A stretch of 37,152 bases of DNA from Bacteroidota bacterium (GTDB taxonomy: Bacteria; Bacteroidota; Bacteroidia; Flavobacteriales; Flavobacteriaceae), in assembly GCA_023437485.1 (NCBI GenBank), contig JAEZGB010000071.1, forward strand, positions 1-37,152, given 5' to 3'. Numbering within the stretch: the first letter of the stretch is position 1; the number at the start of each line of letters is the position of its first letter. The position numbers and the translations under genes are program-made. The notes beneath the pieces were generated by a model, which ran no database searches, had not been told where the DNA came from, and saw nothing but the letters and a program-made list of their open reading frames with translations. Below, in pieces: positions 15,824-24,196 of the stretch.

Positions 15824-17266
15824 TTAGTTAAACCTGTTGATATTAGTCAAAATGCCCTTGAGCGGCGGTGTGATCAAGTCAATGATGGGTTGAGGGAAAA
15901 GGCCGAAAAACAGCAGAACCCCAACAATCAGGGCCAAACTGATTCCCTCGCTGGCGGTTACATCGGCGAACGGTTTGGAATTTACCGGGCCGAGCATGAC
16001 GCGCTGGAACATCTTTAGCATATAGTAGGCACCCAAAATAATGGTGAGTCCGCCCAAAACAGCATACCACATGTCAATTTGGGCCAGACTGAACAATACC
16101 GTGAACTCGCCAACAAAGTTGAAGGTGCCCGGTAACGCGACCGAGGCCAGGACCAGGATCATGAACATCGACGAGAACTTTGGCACCTGTGAACGGATTC
16201 CGCCCATTTGAGCAATTTCGCGGGTTTGGTACCGGCGGTAAATGATTTCGGCGGCAAGGAAAAGCCCCACGATTACGAACCCGTGGGCAATCATCTGCAG
16301 GACTGCACCGCGGAACCCGTCAAGGGATAGCGTGTAACATCCTGCCGCAATAAGTCCCACGTGCGCCAGTGAAGAATAGGCCAGCAGCCTTTTCAGGTCT
16401 TTTTGCCGAAGCGCCACGATTGATCCGTAAAGCACACCGGCGATGCTCAATCCAATAATGTAAGGCATTAAACCTTTTGCACCCAGCGGCGCGATTGGAA
16501 TTTGCCAGCGGATTACGCTGTACAGACCCATTTTGAGCATTATTCCGGAGAGCAGCATGGTGCCCACGGTTGGCGCTTTTTGGTAAACTGCGGCCTGCCA
16601 TGTATGGAACGGGATTAAAGGGATCTTCACTGCATACGCCGCGAAAAACGCAAGGAATGTCCAGAATTGTTCTTTCTCTGTCAGCATGGCGCGGCTCAGG
16701 TCACCAATCAGGAACGATCCCGTTTTCTGGTACAGGTAAACAAACGCCACCAGCATGAAAAGCGATCCGGCAAAAGTGTAAATGAAAAACTTTACCACGG
16801 CCTTTCGGCGTTCGGCGGGATCACCGTTACCCCAAAGAAGCGCGATGAAGTAGATGGGGATCAATGCGATTTCCCAAAAGATGTAGTACAGGAATCCGTC
16901 GGCGGCCATAAAGGTTCCGCACATTGCAAAGGCCATGAAAAGTATCAGTGCGTAAATGGAACGTGCATTTGCAAAGGCATTGCCGAAGGATGAATAGATG
17001 ATCACCGGCACCAGCGCCGTGGTTAGCAACAGCATGGAGAGCGTAAGTCCATCGCCGAGCAGTGCAAAATGGATAAGAGGTTTGTCCAGCCACTGCGCAA
17101 GAAAACCGGTATTGGCGCCGTCAAGATGCGCCATGAGCAGCATCACCGTACTGCCAAACGCGGCCAGCGACGAAAGCAGCGCGACTTTGCCCGCGGCTTT
17201 ATCGCCACTTAGGTAGGTGGCCAGTGACCCAATTAAAAGTATGATCAATAAGTAAGTTACATCCAT
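15824..17266 (-). CDS. nuoM: NADH-quinone oxidoreductase subunit M
   Basis: This is an antiporter-like proton-pumping subunit in the membrane arm of complex I. The 480-residue polytopic protein shows 'YIFWEIALIPIYFIALLWG' with the conserved helix-5 Glu, and 'AYAVKIPLIPFHTWQ' with the helix-7 Lys and the P-x-H-x-W signature. It also has 'GTMLLSGIMLKMGLYSVIRW', 'RLLAYSSLAHVGLIAAG' with the central Lys/His path, and 'LPGTFNFVGEFTVLFS'. Its start is 9 nt after the nuoL stop and its end abuts nuoN. Together with NuoL and NuoN it forms the three pumping modules. Nothing is missing relative to the family. Confidence 0.97.
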   Translation of the reverse strand: MDVTYLLIILLIGSLATYLSGDKAAGKVALLSSLAAFGSTVMLLMAHLDGANTGFLAQWLDKPLIHFALLGDGLTLSMLLLTTALVPVIIYSSFGNAFANARSIYALILFMAFAMCGTFMAADGFLYYIFWEIALIPIYFIALLWGNGDPAERRKAVVKFFIYTFAGSLFMLVAFVYLYQKTGSFLIGDLSRAMLTEKEQFWTFLAFFAAYAVKIPLIPFHTWQAAVYQKAPTVGTMLLSGIMLKMGLYSVIRWQIPIAPLGAKGLMPYIIGLSIAGVLYGSIVALRQKDLKRLLAYSSLAHVGLIAAGCYTLSLDGFRGAVLQMIAHGFVIVGLFLAAEIIYRRYQTREIAQMGGIRSQVPKFSSMFMILVLASVALPGTFNFVGEFTVLFSLAQIDMWYAVLGGLTIILGAYYMLKMFQRVMLGPVNSKPFADVTASEGISLALIVGVLLFFGLFPQPIIDLITPPLKGILTNINRFN

Positions 17267-17275
17267 CAGTAAAAA

Positions 17276-19150
17276 TTATTGCGACAGGAATAAATAGGCG
17301 AAAATTGCGGCAATCCCAAATACAAACACAAAAAGGTACAAACCAACGCTGCCGTTTTGCAGCAGACGGCCCTGGTTCCCGATGGCATTTGCCACCGTTC
17401 CGAAACCGTACACAAAACCTGAGAGCCCCCGTTCCAATGTATCGCGGAAAAACCTTGACATGGCATTGATGGGTTTGACGATGATTGCCGAATATGCCTC
17501 ATCGACATAATATTTGTTGTACAGCACTTTTGAAAATCCGGTAATCTGACCATCGTCGGGCGGCACTGTGCCCTTGCCGTATTTGAAATAGGCCAGCCCG
17601 ATACCCAGCAGCGCGCCAACAACCGCGAGCCCCATCAGCATATAAGCAGTAGTGTCCAGATGATGCGCAACGTGCGGCGCGTCAAATACCGGGTCCAGGT
17701 AGTGCGCAAGCCAGCTGTTGCCTGGCAAGCTTATGAGCCCGCCAACAGTAGCCAAAACCGCCAGCACGATTAACGGAAAGGTGATAAGCGCCGGGCTTTC
17801 GTGAAGGTGGTGCTTTTGTTCATCGGTTCCGCGGAAATTATTAAAGAAGGTCAGGTACAAAAGCCTGAACATATAGAAGGCGGTCATAATCGACGCAAGC
17901 GACGCAATAACCCAAAGCGCCTTGTTTTCATGGAAGGCGACCATCAGGATCTCGTCTTTTGAAAAGAAACCTGAGAATAGCGGGATTCCGGAAATGGCCA
18001 GCGACGAAACCAGGAAAGTCACAAAGGTAATTTTCATGACGCCTTTTAATCCGCCCATGTTTCGCATATCCTGCTCGCCGCCCAAAGCGTGGATCACCGA
18101 ACCGGAACCAAGGAACAGACACGCCTTGAAGAACGCATGCGTGATAACATGGAAAACAGCCACTTCATAAGCGCCAAGTCCTAATGCGAGGAACATTAGC
18201 CCAAGCTGTGAAACGGTGGAGTAGGCCAAAACCTTTTTAATGTCATTCTGTACCAGACCAATGGTGGCGGCCACCAATGCAGTAACGGCTCCGATTACGG
18301 CAATGATATCCTGGATAACCGGCGCAAGGTCAAAAACAAAGTGCATTCGGGTAATCATGAAGATACCGGCAGTTACCATCGTGGCGGCGTGGATAAGGGC
18401 CGATACGGGTGTAGGGCCGGCCATTGCATCGGGCAGCCAGGTATACAATGGAATTTGAGCCGATTTTCCGCTTGCGCCAATAAAAAGGGCAAGCGCCGCG
18501 GCCGCGATCCAGTAAGTATTTGTAGGGTTGGCGGCGATGGCTTCCTTTAACTGCATAAAGTCAAGTGTTGAAAACAACGCGCCCAGGATAAAGATTCCCA
18601 CCAAAAAACCGAGATCGCCCACGCGGTTCATGATAAAGGCCTTTTTGGCGGCATTGTTATATTCCTGGTTGGCATACCAAAACCCAATGAGCAGGTAGGA
18701 GCAGAGCCCGACGCCTTCCCATCCGATGAACATGACCAGCAGGTTGCTTCCGCTAACCAGGGTGATCATGAAAAAAACGAACAGGTTCAGGTAGGCGAAA
18801 AACTTGTGAATGTTTTCATCGTCGTGCATGTAGGAAATCGAGTACATGTGAATAAGCGACCCGATTCCGGTGACAAACATCAGCCACAATAGCGATAACT
18901 GGTCAAGCAAAATTCCGAATTCAACATTAAACGCGCCTAGTGAAAACCACTGGAAAAGATTTACGCGCGCAGGTGTTCCCGTAGCGTTGATGTCCAGGAA
19001 AAACTTGAGTGTCACGGCAAAGGAAACCAGCACCGCGGCCGTTCCCAACCATCCCGCGCCGTTTCGGCCAAGTGATTTTCCAAAGAATATGTTAACCAGA
19101 AAACCTGTGAAAGGGGCCAGCAGCAGGGTCAAAATCAGTACGGTCTCCAT
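17276..19150 (-). CDS. nuoL: NADH-quinone oxidoreductase subunit L
   Basis: This is the distal antiporter-like subunit, carrying the long lateral helix that braces the membrane arm. The 624-residue protein shows 'FIGWEGVGLCSYLLIGFWY' with the helix-5 Glu, 'RVGDLGFLVGIF', 'GKSAQIPLYTWLPDAMAGPT', 'PVSALIHAATMVTAGIFM', and 'KVLAYSTVSQLGLMFLALG'. The region after residue ~500 has an amphipathic stretch and a terminal transmembrane helix (FGIAAIFAYLFLSQ), as expected. The start overlaps the nuoK stop by one base (TAATG), indicating coupled translation. All proton-path Lys/Glu/His regions that I can recognise are present. Confidence 0.98.
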   Translation of the reverse strand: METVLILTLLLAPFTGFLVNIFFGKSLGRNGAGWLGTAAVLVSFAVTLKFFLDINATGTPARVNLFQWFSLGAFNVEFGILLDQLSLLWLMFVTGIGSLIHMYSISYMHDDENIHKFFAYLNLFVFFMITLVSGSNLLVMFIGWEGVGLCSYLLIGFWYANQEYNNAAKKAFIMNRVGDLGFLVGIFILGALFSTLDFMQLKEAIAANPTNTYWIAAAALALFIGASGKSAQIPLYTWLPDAMAGPTPVSALIHAATMVTAGIFMITRMHFVFDLAPVIQDIIAVIGAVTALVAATIGLVQNDIKKVLAYSTVSQLGLMFLALGLGAYEVAVFHVITHAFFKACLFLGSGSVIHALGGEQDMRNMGGLKGVMKITFVTFLVSSLAISGIPLFSGFFSKDEILMVAFHENKALWVIASLASIMTAFYMFRLLYLTFFNNFRGTDEQKHHLHESPALITFPLIVLAVLATVGGLISLPGNSWLAHYLDPVFDAPHVAHHLDTTAYMLMGLAVVGALLGIGLAYFKYGKGTVPPDDGQITGFSKVLYNKYYVDEAYSAIIVKPINAMSRFFRDTLERGLSGFVYGFGTVANAIGNQGRLLQNGSVGLYLFVFVFGIAAIFAYLFLSQ

Positions 19151-19470
19151 TATCCTTTCAGGTTTTTAAGTTTGTCAATGTCAATGGTGCTCAGGTTGCG
19201 AAAGATGGCCACCAGGATGGCGAGCCCAACGGCTACCTCGGCTGCGGCCACGGCCATCGAGAAAAATACGAAAATCTGTCCCTGCGCGTCCTGATGGTAG
19301 GTGGAAAAGGCCACAAACAGCAGGTTTACGGCATTGAGCATAATTTCAATGGACATGAACATGATAATGGCATTGCGGCGGTACAGCACCCCGAAAATCC
19401 CGACGCAAAACAGCAGCGTGGCGAGGTAAATGTAATTCTGGATGCCTATTTCCTGTAGAATGTTCTGCAT
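19150..19470 (-). CDS. nuoK: NADH-quinone oxidoreductase subunit K
   Basis: This small membrane subunit has three helices and 106 residues. I start at the ATG at 19470 (MQNILQEIGIQNYIYLAT). An upstream in-frame start at 19512 would lie inside nuoJ and add a non-homologous segment. The second helix 'MFMSIEIMLNAVNLLFVAF' carries the conserved buried Glu in SIEIMLN, and the third has 'AAAEVAVGLAILVAIFR' with the second conserved Glu. Both take part in proton transfer between the quinone cavity and the antiporter subunits. It starts 1 nt after the nuoJ stop and overlaps the nuoL start by 1 nt. Confidence 0.97.
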   Translation of the reverse strand: MQNILQEIGIQNYIYLATLLFCVGIFGVLYRRNAIIMFMSIEIMLNAVNLLFVAFSTYHQDAQGQIFVFFSMAVAAAEVAVGLAILVAIFRNLSTIDIDKLKNLKG

Positions 19471-19471
19471 G

Positions 19472-19978
19472 TTAAGCAATTTTATCTTTTTTGGACAAGA
19501 GCACGGCGCCAATCATTGAGACCAGCAACAACGCCGATGCAAATTCAAACGGTACCATGTATTCGTTTAAAAGTACTTTTCCCAGCACCTTGATGGATTG
19601 ATAATCCTGGCCAAGCGAGGCGTATTCAGTGATTTCAGGTTGGGCCTTGATAAAGACCGCAAGCAGGACCAAGGCCACGAGGCAAAATGAAATTGCGGCT
19701 GCAACCTGTGTCAGTGGCCTTTTATAAGGTTCATCGGCTTTATTGAGGTTCATAAGCATGATCGTGAACAGAAACAGAACCATAATGGCGCCGCTGTAAA
19801 CTATGATGTGCACGATGGCAAGAAACTGCGCATTAAACATCAGGTAATGGGCGGCAACCGAAAAAAAGCAGATCACCAGGTAGATGGCGCTGTGAATCGT
19901 GTTCCGGCTCAGGATGGTCATGAGCCCGGTTCCCAGTGTCAGTGCCGACAGGATATAAAAAATAATCATCAGGTTCAT
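19472..19978 (-). CDS. nuoJ: NADH-quinone oxidoreductase subunit J
   Basis: The 168-residue membrane subunit has five predicted helices. The third-helix signature 'FLAIVHIIVYSGAIMVLFLFTIMLMNL' is present (residues ~52-78), containing the Tyr-Ser-Gly-Ala region that forms a pi-bulge important for coupling. A hydrophilic loop ('EYASLGQDYQSIKVLGKVL') precedes the last helix, and the C-terminus is 'MIGAVLLSKKDKIA'. The start overlaps the nuoI stop by 4 nt (ATGA), so translation is probably coupled. It packs with NuoA, NuoK and NuoH near the quinone site. Confidence 0.97.
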   Translation of the reverse strand: MNLMIIFYILSALTLGTGLMTILSRNTIHSAIYLVICFFSVAAHYLMFNAQFLAIVHIIVYSGAIMVLFLFTIMLMNLNKADEPYKRPLTQVAAAISFCLVALVLLAVFIKAQPEITEYASLGQDYQSIKVLGKVLLNEYMVPFEFASALLLVSMIGAVLLSKKDKIA

Positions 19979-20526
19979 AAGCTCTGCTCTTTTTTCTTTT
20001 TCGCATTGGCAAGCGCCATTTCCAGCGGCATAACCAATTTGTCTTTACCAAAAATGAAGTCTTCGCGCTTTCCGCTTGACGGTACCAAAACTTTTGACTC
20101 GGTCAGGTAAATAGCGTCCTTGGGACAGGCCTCTTCACACAATCCGCAAAAAATGCAGCGAAGCATGTTGATCTCATAAACCGATGCGTATTTTTCCTCG
20201 CGGTACAGGTGCTTTTCATCGGGTTTGCGCTCGGCGGCGGTCATGGTGATCGCCTCGGCGGGGCATGAAAGCGCGCACAATCCGCAGGCCGTGCAATTTT
20301 CGCGGCCCTGTTCATCGCGTTTGAGCATATGCTGACCGCGGTAAACGGCGCTGCGCTCGCGAACCTGCTCAGGATACTTGACCGTTACCTTGCGCGTAAA
20401 AAGGTGCCTGATGGTAATCATCAGCCCCTTGACTATCGCTACCAGATACAGGCTCTCCCAAAAAGTCATCTTTTTGTTGGAGACCTCTTTCTTGCGGCCC
20501 GATAATGATATTGTTTCTATTGCCAT
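19975..20526 (-). CDS. nuoI: NADH-quinone oxidoreductase subunit I (two 4Fe-4S clusters)
   Basis: The 183-residue peripheral subunit carries clusters N6a and N6b, the last electron relay before NuoB. The two ferredoxin motifs are 'CTACGLCALSCPAEAIT' and 'CIFCGLCEEACPKDAIY', both complete. An N-terminal amphipathic segment ('LYLVAIVKGLMITIRHLFTRKVT') docks it to the membrane arm, and a Lys-rich tail ends the protein. The gene follows nuoH after a 77-nt spacer that contains heptameric repeats, the closest of which begin only about 7 nt from this start codon. It overlaps nuoJ by 4 nt. Confidence 0.97.
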   Translation of the reverse strand: MAIETISLSGRKKEVSNKKMTFWESLYLVAIVKGLMITIRHLFTRKVTVKYPEQVRERSAVYRGQHMLKRDEQGRENCTACGLCALSCPAEAITMTAAERKPDEKHLYREEKYASVYEINMLRCIFCGLCEEACPKDAIYLTESKVLVPSSGKREDFIFGKDKLVMPLEMALANAKKKKEQSL

Positions 20527-20533
20527 GGTTTAT

Positions 20534-20570
20534 GTCGAATGTCGAATGTCGAATGACGAATGTCGAACGA
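20534..20570. repeat. Heptamer array (GTCGAAT-type) in the nuoH/nuoI spacer
   Basis: Read on the plus strand, five consecutive 7-nt units are seen: GTCGAAT three times, then GACGAAT, then GTCGAAC, followed by GA. The last units match the arrays in the nuoF/nuoG spacer. The other half of the spacer (20574-20603), touching the nuoH stop codon, has a weaker 7-nt phase of ATT-ending units. Confidence 0.8.
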
Positions 20571-20603
20571 ACCCTAATTGTTAACTATTGATTATTAATT
20601 CCC

Positions 20604-21638
20604 TCAGGCATCGGCCATCAGGATCACGATTCCCGTGACGAAAATGTTTGCAATCGCAAGCGGGATCAAAATCTTCCAGCCCAGCCTCATCAACTGGTCA
20701 TAGCGGAACCTGGGGATTGTCCAGCGTACCCACATGAAAAAGAAGATGAAAAGGCAAATCTTGATGAACAGCACCACAATTCCAATAACGTTCGCAATGT
20801 TCACGCCCCAGTTCTCAACCGCCCACTGCATGCCCGGATAATTGTAAGCGCCAAAATACAGAACAGCCAAAATGGTTGATGAAATGAACATCGCAGCGTA
20901 TTCGGCAAAAAGGTAAAAACCCATCCGCATTGATGAATATTCGGTGTGGTAACCACCAATCAGCTCTGCCTCGCACTCGGCGAGATCAAAAGGTGTGCGG
21001 TTGGTTTCGGCAAAGCTGCATATCAGGAAAATCAGGAAGCCTACCGGCTGGTAAAAAACGTTCCAGTGCATTCCGGGTTGCTGCGCTGCAATCTCGCGGA
21101 GGCTTAGCGTACCTGACATCATCAGCAGCGCAATGATCGAAAGCCCCATCGCGACCTCGTATGAAATCATCTGTGACGAGGCCCTCATGGCACTCATCAG
21201 CGAGAATTTGTTGTTTGAGGCCCATCCGCCAATCATGATCCCGTAAACACCAACGCTCAAAACGCCAAAGACGTAAAGGATCGCAACATCAATATCGGTA
21301 GCCTGCAAAATAACTTCGCGGCCCCCGATCACCAGTTTATCGCCCCACGGAATAACCGCGCTGGTCATCAGCGCGACGCTCATTGAAATGGCCGGCCCGA
21401 CGATAAACAGGAACTTATTTGGAGTGTTGGGAAGGAATTCTTCTTTTGAAAACAGCTTCAATCCATCGGCAAGTGGCTGAAGGATCCCGCCTTTACCGGC
21501 GCGGTTTGGCCCTACGCGGTCCTGAAGCCATGCGGCAATCTTGCGCTCGGCCAACGTGGAGTACATTGCCATCAGCATCGTGATCGCGAAAATCACGACG
21601 ATGAAGATGCTTTTTTCTATTATCAGAGCGCTATCCAT
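20604..21638 (-). CDS. nuoH: NADH-quinone oxidoreductase subunit H
   Basis: The 344-residue membrane subunit forms much of the quinone chamber and contacts NuoB and NuoD. It has eight predicted helices. 'STLAERKIAAWLQDRVGPNR' is near residues 27-46, followed by 'GKGGILQPLADGLKLFSKE'. The acidic loop signature is 'AETNRTPFDLAECEAELIGG' with 'YHTEYSSM', and the C-terminal 'WVRWTIPRFRYDQLMRLGWK' is standard. The start overlaps the nuoG stop by one base (TAATG). The spacer after its stop carries repeats. Confidence 0.98.
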   Translation of the reverse strand: MDSALIIEKSIFIVVIFAITMLMAMYSTLAERKIAAWLQDRVGPNRAGKGGILQPLADGLKLFSKEEFLPNTPNKFLFIVGPAISMSVALMTSAVIPWGDKLVIGGREVILQATDIDVAILYVFGVLSVGVYGIMIGGWASNNKFSLMSAMRASSQMISYEVAMGLSIIALLMMSGTLSLREIAAQQPGMHWNVFYQPVGFLIFLICSFAETNRTPFDLAECEAELIGGYHTEYSSMRMGFYLFAEYAAMFISSTILAVLYFGAYNYPGMQWAVENWGVNIANVIGIVVLFIKICLFIFFFMWVRWTIPRFRYDQLMRLGWKILIPLAIANIFVTGIVILMADA

Positions 21639-22681
21639 TACAGGTTTCCTTTTTTAAAGATTTCAACTTCGCCCGGCTTCAAAGGCACATTGACCATCGA
21701 GATTTTCTTGCGGTCCTGTTCGCGGCCCTTGAGGATCTTGTCTTCGGTCTCGATACGGACGGTTTCCAGCGGGCGTGTATAATTATTTTGATTGATAACC
21801 GAATCCTTCTCGAACTTCCTCGGGCCTTCAATGGTCCAGTCGGCGGTATTTTTATGATCAAAACGGCATTCGTTGCAGATGAATTCATCCACTTCATGAT
21901 ACTCGTCCTTGCGTCCCGTTACGCGCTGGATTTCCTCGCCAAACATCCACAAGGTAACCTTTCCGCAGCACTTTGAACAGTCGCGGTGCGCGTCATAAGG
22001 CTTGTTGAACCAAACGCGCTGCTTGAAGCGGAAGGTCTTGTCAGTCAGGGCGCCAACGGGGCAAACGTCAATCATGTTGCCCGAAAATTCATTGTCGATA
22101 GCTTTGCTGATGCAGGTCGAGATGTTGGAATGGTCGCCGCGGTCCATCACACCGTGCACGCGGTTGTCGGTCAATTGATCGGCCACCATGACGCAACGGT
22201 AACACAGGATGCACCGGTTCATGTGCAGCTGGATGTTCGGGCCGATATCTTCAGGTTCGAATGTCCGTTTTTCCTCAATAAAGCGCGACTGCGATTTTCC
22301 GTGCTTGAAGCTCAGGTTTTGCAGGTCACACTCACCGGCCTGGTCACAAACCGGGCAATCAAGCGGGTGGTTGATGAGCAAAAATTCGGTTACCGACTTG
22401 CGCGCATCGGTAACGCGCTCCGATGAGATGCTGGCCACTTCCATGCCGTCCATGCACCCGGTAACGCACGACGCCATCAATTTTGGCATCGGGGTTGGGT
22501 TGGCATCACTGCCTTTGGTCACTTCCACCAGGCAGCACCGGCACTTGCCACCGCTTCCCTGCAATTTGGAATAATAGCACATTGCCGGCGGAACTGATTC
22601 GCCCCCGATCATACGCGCAGCCTGCAGGATCGTGGTCCCCGGCTCTACGTCAATGCTTTGTCCGTCTATGGTTACTTTCAT
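21638..22681 (-). CDS. nuoG: NADH-quinone oxidoreductase subunit G, short form with N1b, N5 and N4 clusters
   Basis: This peripheral-arm subunit relays electrons from NuoF to NuoI. At 347 residues it is far shorter than E. coli NuoG (~900) and lacks the large molybdopterin-oxidoreductase-like domain. The ligands are present: C35, C47, C50 and C72 for the [2Fe-2S] N1b; H105, C109, C112 and C118 for N5; and C157, C160, C163 and C207 for N4. A further cysteine group, C235/C238/C239 and C269/C272, lies where long NuoG proteins begin the N7/molybdopterin Fe4S4 region. The sequence ends soon after, and the stop overlaps nuoH, so there is no degraded remainder. I recall short NuoG as usual in Flavobacteriia, so this is probably natural and not a truncation. 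Confidence 0.93.
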   Translation of the reverse strand: MKVTIDGQSIDVEPGTTILQAARMIGGESVPPAMCYYSKLQGSGGKCRCCLVEVTKGSDANPTPMPKLMASCVTGCMDGMEVASISSERVTDARKSVTEFLLINHPLDCPVCDQAGECDLQNLSFKHGKSQSRFIEEKRTFEPEDIGPNIQLHMNRCILCYRCVMVADQLTDNRVHGVMDRGDHSNISTCISKAIDNEFSGNMIDVCPVGALTDKTFRFKQRVWFNKPYDAHRDCSKCCGKVTLWMFGEEIQRVTGRKDEYHEVDEFICNECRFDHKNTADWTIEGPRKFEKDSVINQNNYTRPLETVRIETEDKILKGREQDRKKISMVNVPLKPGEVEIFKKGNL

Positions 22682-22688
22682 TTCTTTT

Positions 22689-22757
22689 GTCTAATGTCGA
22701 ATGACTAATGTCAAACGAAGCTTTATTGTCTAATGTCGCATGACAAATGTCGAACGA
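22689..22757. repeat. Two 30-nt blocks of heptamers in direct repeat, nuoF/nuoG spacer
   Basis: Plus-strand units are GTCTAAT-GTCGAAT-GACTAAT-GTCAAAC-GA at 22689-22718 and GTCTAAT-GTCGCAT-GACAAAT-GTCGAAC-GA at 22728-22757. The offset between blocks is 39 nt. The block end (GACNAATGTCRAACGA) is shared with the nuoH/nuoI array. Confidence 0.85.
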
Positions 22758-22800
22758 CGCACTGATTAATATGTTGAACTAATTGATTGTCGGTTGTTTC

Positions 22801-22829
22801 ATTGGACATTCGACGTTTGACATTCGTCA
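22801..22829. repeat. Inverted heptamer block at the 3' end of nuoF
   Basis: Read on the minus strand this is GACGAAT-GTCAAAC-GTCGAAT-GTCCAAT, the same unit family as 22689-22757 but inverted. It starts 2 nt after the nuoF stop codon. Its 22814-22824 segment is a perfect 11-bp complement to 22707-22717, so the mRNA spacer could form a long hairpin. Confidence 0.8.
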
Positions 22830-22831
22830 GG

Positions 22832-24196
22832 TCATACTTCCTGCTTCGCCACCAAATGCCTCACCTTTTCAAAAGGCTCGTTCACAAAGTGATCGCGGTT
22901 CTTGATTTTTTCGGGGAATCGGACATGGTATTCAAATTCCTCGCGGAAATGCCTGATGGCCGATGCAACGGGCCATGCGGCGGCATCACCCAGCGGGCAA
23001 ATTGTATTGCCTTCAATCTTGCGTTGGATGTCCCAAAGCAGATCGATGTCTTCTTCGCGGCCGTAACCGGTTTCAATCCGGTGCAGCACTTTCTCGAGCC
23101 AGCCGGTTCCTTCACGGCATGGAGAACACTGGCCGCAGCTTTCGTGATGGTAAAATCTGGAGAAATTCCAGGTGTTCCGGACGATGCAGGCGGTGTCATT
23201 ATACACGATGAATCCTCCCGAACCCAGCATCGAACCGGTAGCAAAACCGCCGTCGGCAAGGGATTCGTAGGTCATCAGGCGGTCTTCGCCATTGGCTGTC
23301 TTGTAAATCAGGTGTGCTGGAAGAATCGGTACCGATGATCCGCCGGGAACGAATGCCTTGAGCGGACGGTCATCGATCATGCCGCCGCAATATTCGTCGG
23401 AATTCATGAATTCATCAACAGTAATTCCAAGCTCAATCTCATAAACACCGGGGTTTTTGATATGGCCCGAGGCCGAAATCAGCTTGGTTCCCGTAGAACG
23501 CCCGATACCAATCTTGGCATAATCGGCACCCGAATTATTGATAATCCAAGGCACGGCCGCGATGGTCTCGACGTTGTTGACAACAGTCGGGTTTTGCCAG
23601 AGCCCGCTTACGGCAGGAAACGGTGGCTTGATGCGCGGGTTTCCGCGTTTGCCCTCGAGCGATTCGATGAGCGCGGTTTCCTCTCCGCAAATGTAAGCCC
23701 CGGCACCGCAGTGTACGTAAAGCTCAAGGTCATAACCGGAGCCTTGTATGTTTTTCCCGAGCCAGCCGGTAGCTTTTGCCTCGGCTATTGCACGTTCCAA
23801 AATCTTGTAGATCCACATGTATTCACCGCGGATGTAGATGTAGGAAAGGTTTGCACCCAGTGCGTAGCTCGAGGTAATCATCCCCTCGATCAAAAGATGC
23901 GGGATGAATTCCATCAGGTAGCGGTCCTTGAAGGTTCCGGGCTCCGATTCGTCGGCGTTGCACACCAAATGGCGCGGCCTGCCCGATTTTTTGTCGATGA
24001 AACTCCACTTCATCCCGGCTGGGAATCCGGCTCCTCCGCGTCCGCGCAAGCCCGATGCCTTGACTTCCTCCACAACCTCGTCGGGCGTCATCTTGAGCGC
24101 CTTTTCAACCGATGCGTAACCGCCGTTCTGGCGATAGACGTCGTAGTGCAAAATGCCCGGGACGTTGATTTTATCTAAAAGTATTTTTGTACTCAT
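22832..24196 (-). CDS. nuoF: NADH-quinone oxidoreductase subunit F (NADH and FMN binding)
   Basis: This 454-residue electron-input subunit takes hydride from NADH to FMN, then to cluster N3. The glycine-rich nucleotide site is 'GLRGRGGAGFPAGMKW' near residues 50-65. 'CNADESEPGTFKDRYLM' and 'YIRGEY' contact FMN/NADH, and 'GAGAYICGEETALIESLEG' is the flavin-site signature. The N3 ligands are in 'ESCGQCSPCREGTGW' and 'GNTICPLGDAAAWPV'. The start overlaps the nuoE stop by 1 nt (TAATG). A 150-nt spacer rich in heptamer repeats separates it from nuoG. Nothing in the sequence looks defective. Confidence 0.98.
   Translation of the reverse strand: MSTKILLDKINVPGILHYDVYRQNGGYASVEKALKMTPDEVVEEVKASGLRGRGGAGFPAGMKWSFIDKKSGRPRHLVCNADESEPGTFKDRYLMEFIPHLLIEGMITSSYALGANLSYIYIRGEYMWIYKILERAIAEAKATGWLGKNIQGSGYDLELYVHCGAGAYICGEETALIESLEGKRGNPRIKPPFPAVSGLWQNPTVVNNVETIAAVPWIINNSGADYAKIGIGRSTGTKLISASGHIKNPGVYEIELGITVDEFMNSDEYCGGMIDDRPLKAFVPGGSSVPILPAHLIYKTANGEDRLMTYESLADGGFATGSMLGSGGFIVYNDTACIVRNTWNFSRFYHHESCGQCSPCREGTGWLEKVLHRIETGYGREEDIDLLWDIQRKIEGNTICPLGDAAAWPVASAIRHFREEFEYHVRFPEKIKNRDHFVNEPFEKVRHLVAKQEV

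Noticed and set aside
21638..22681. Frameshifted or truncated nuoG pseudogene
   Set aside because: All cluster ligands are intact, nuoH begins at the stop codon without remnant sequence, and a short NuoG is the form I recall for this group.
23462..24178. 238-codon open frame on the plus strand opposite nuoF
   Set aside because: Antisense to a complete nuoF with all cofactor motifs; no start signal and no recognisable domain.
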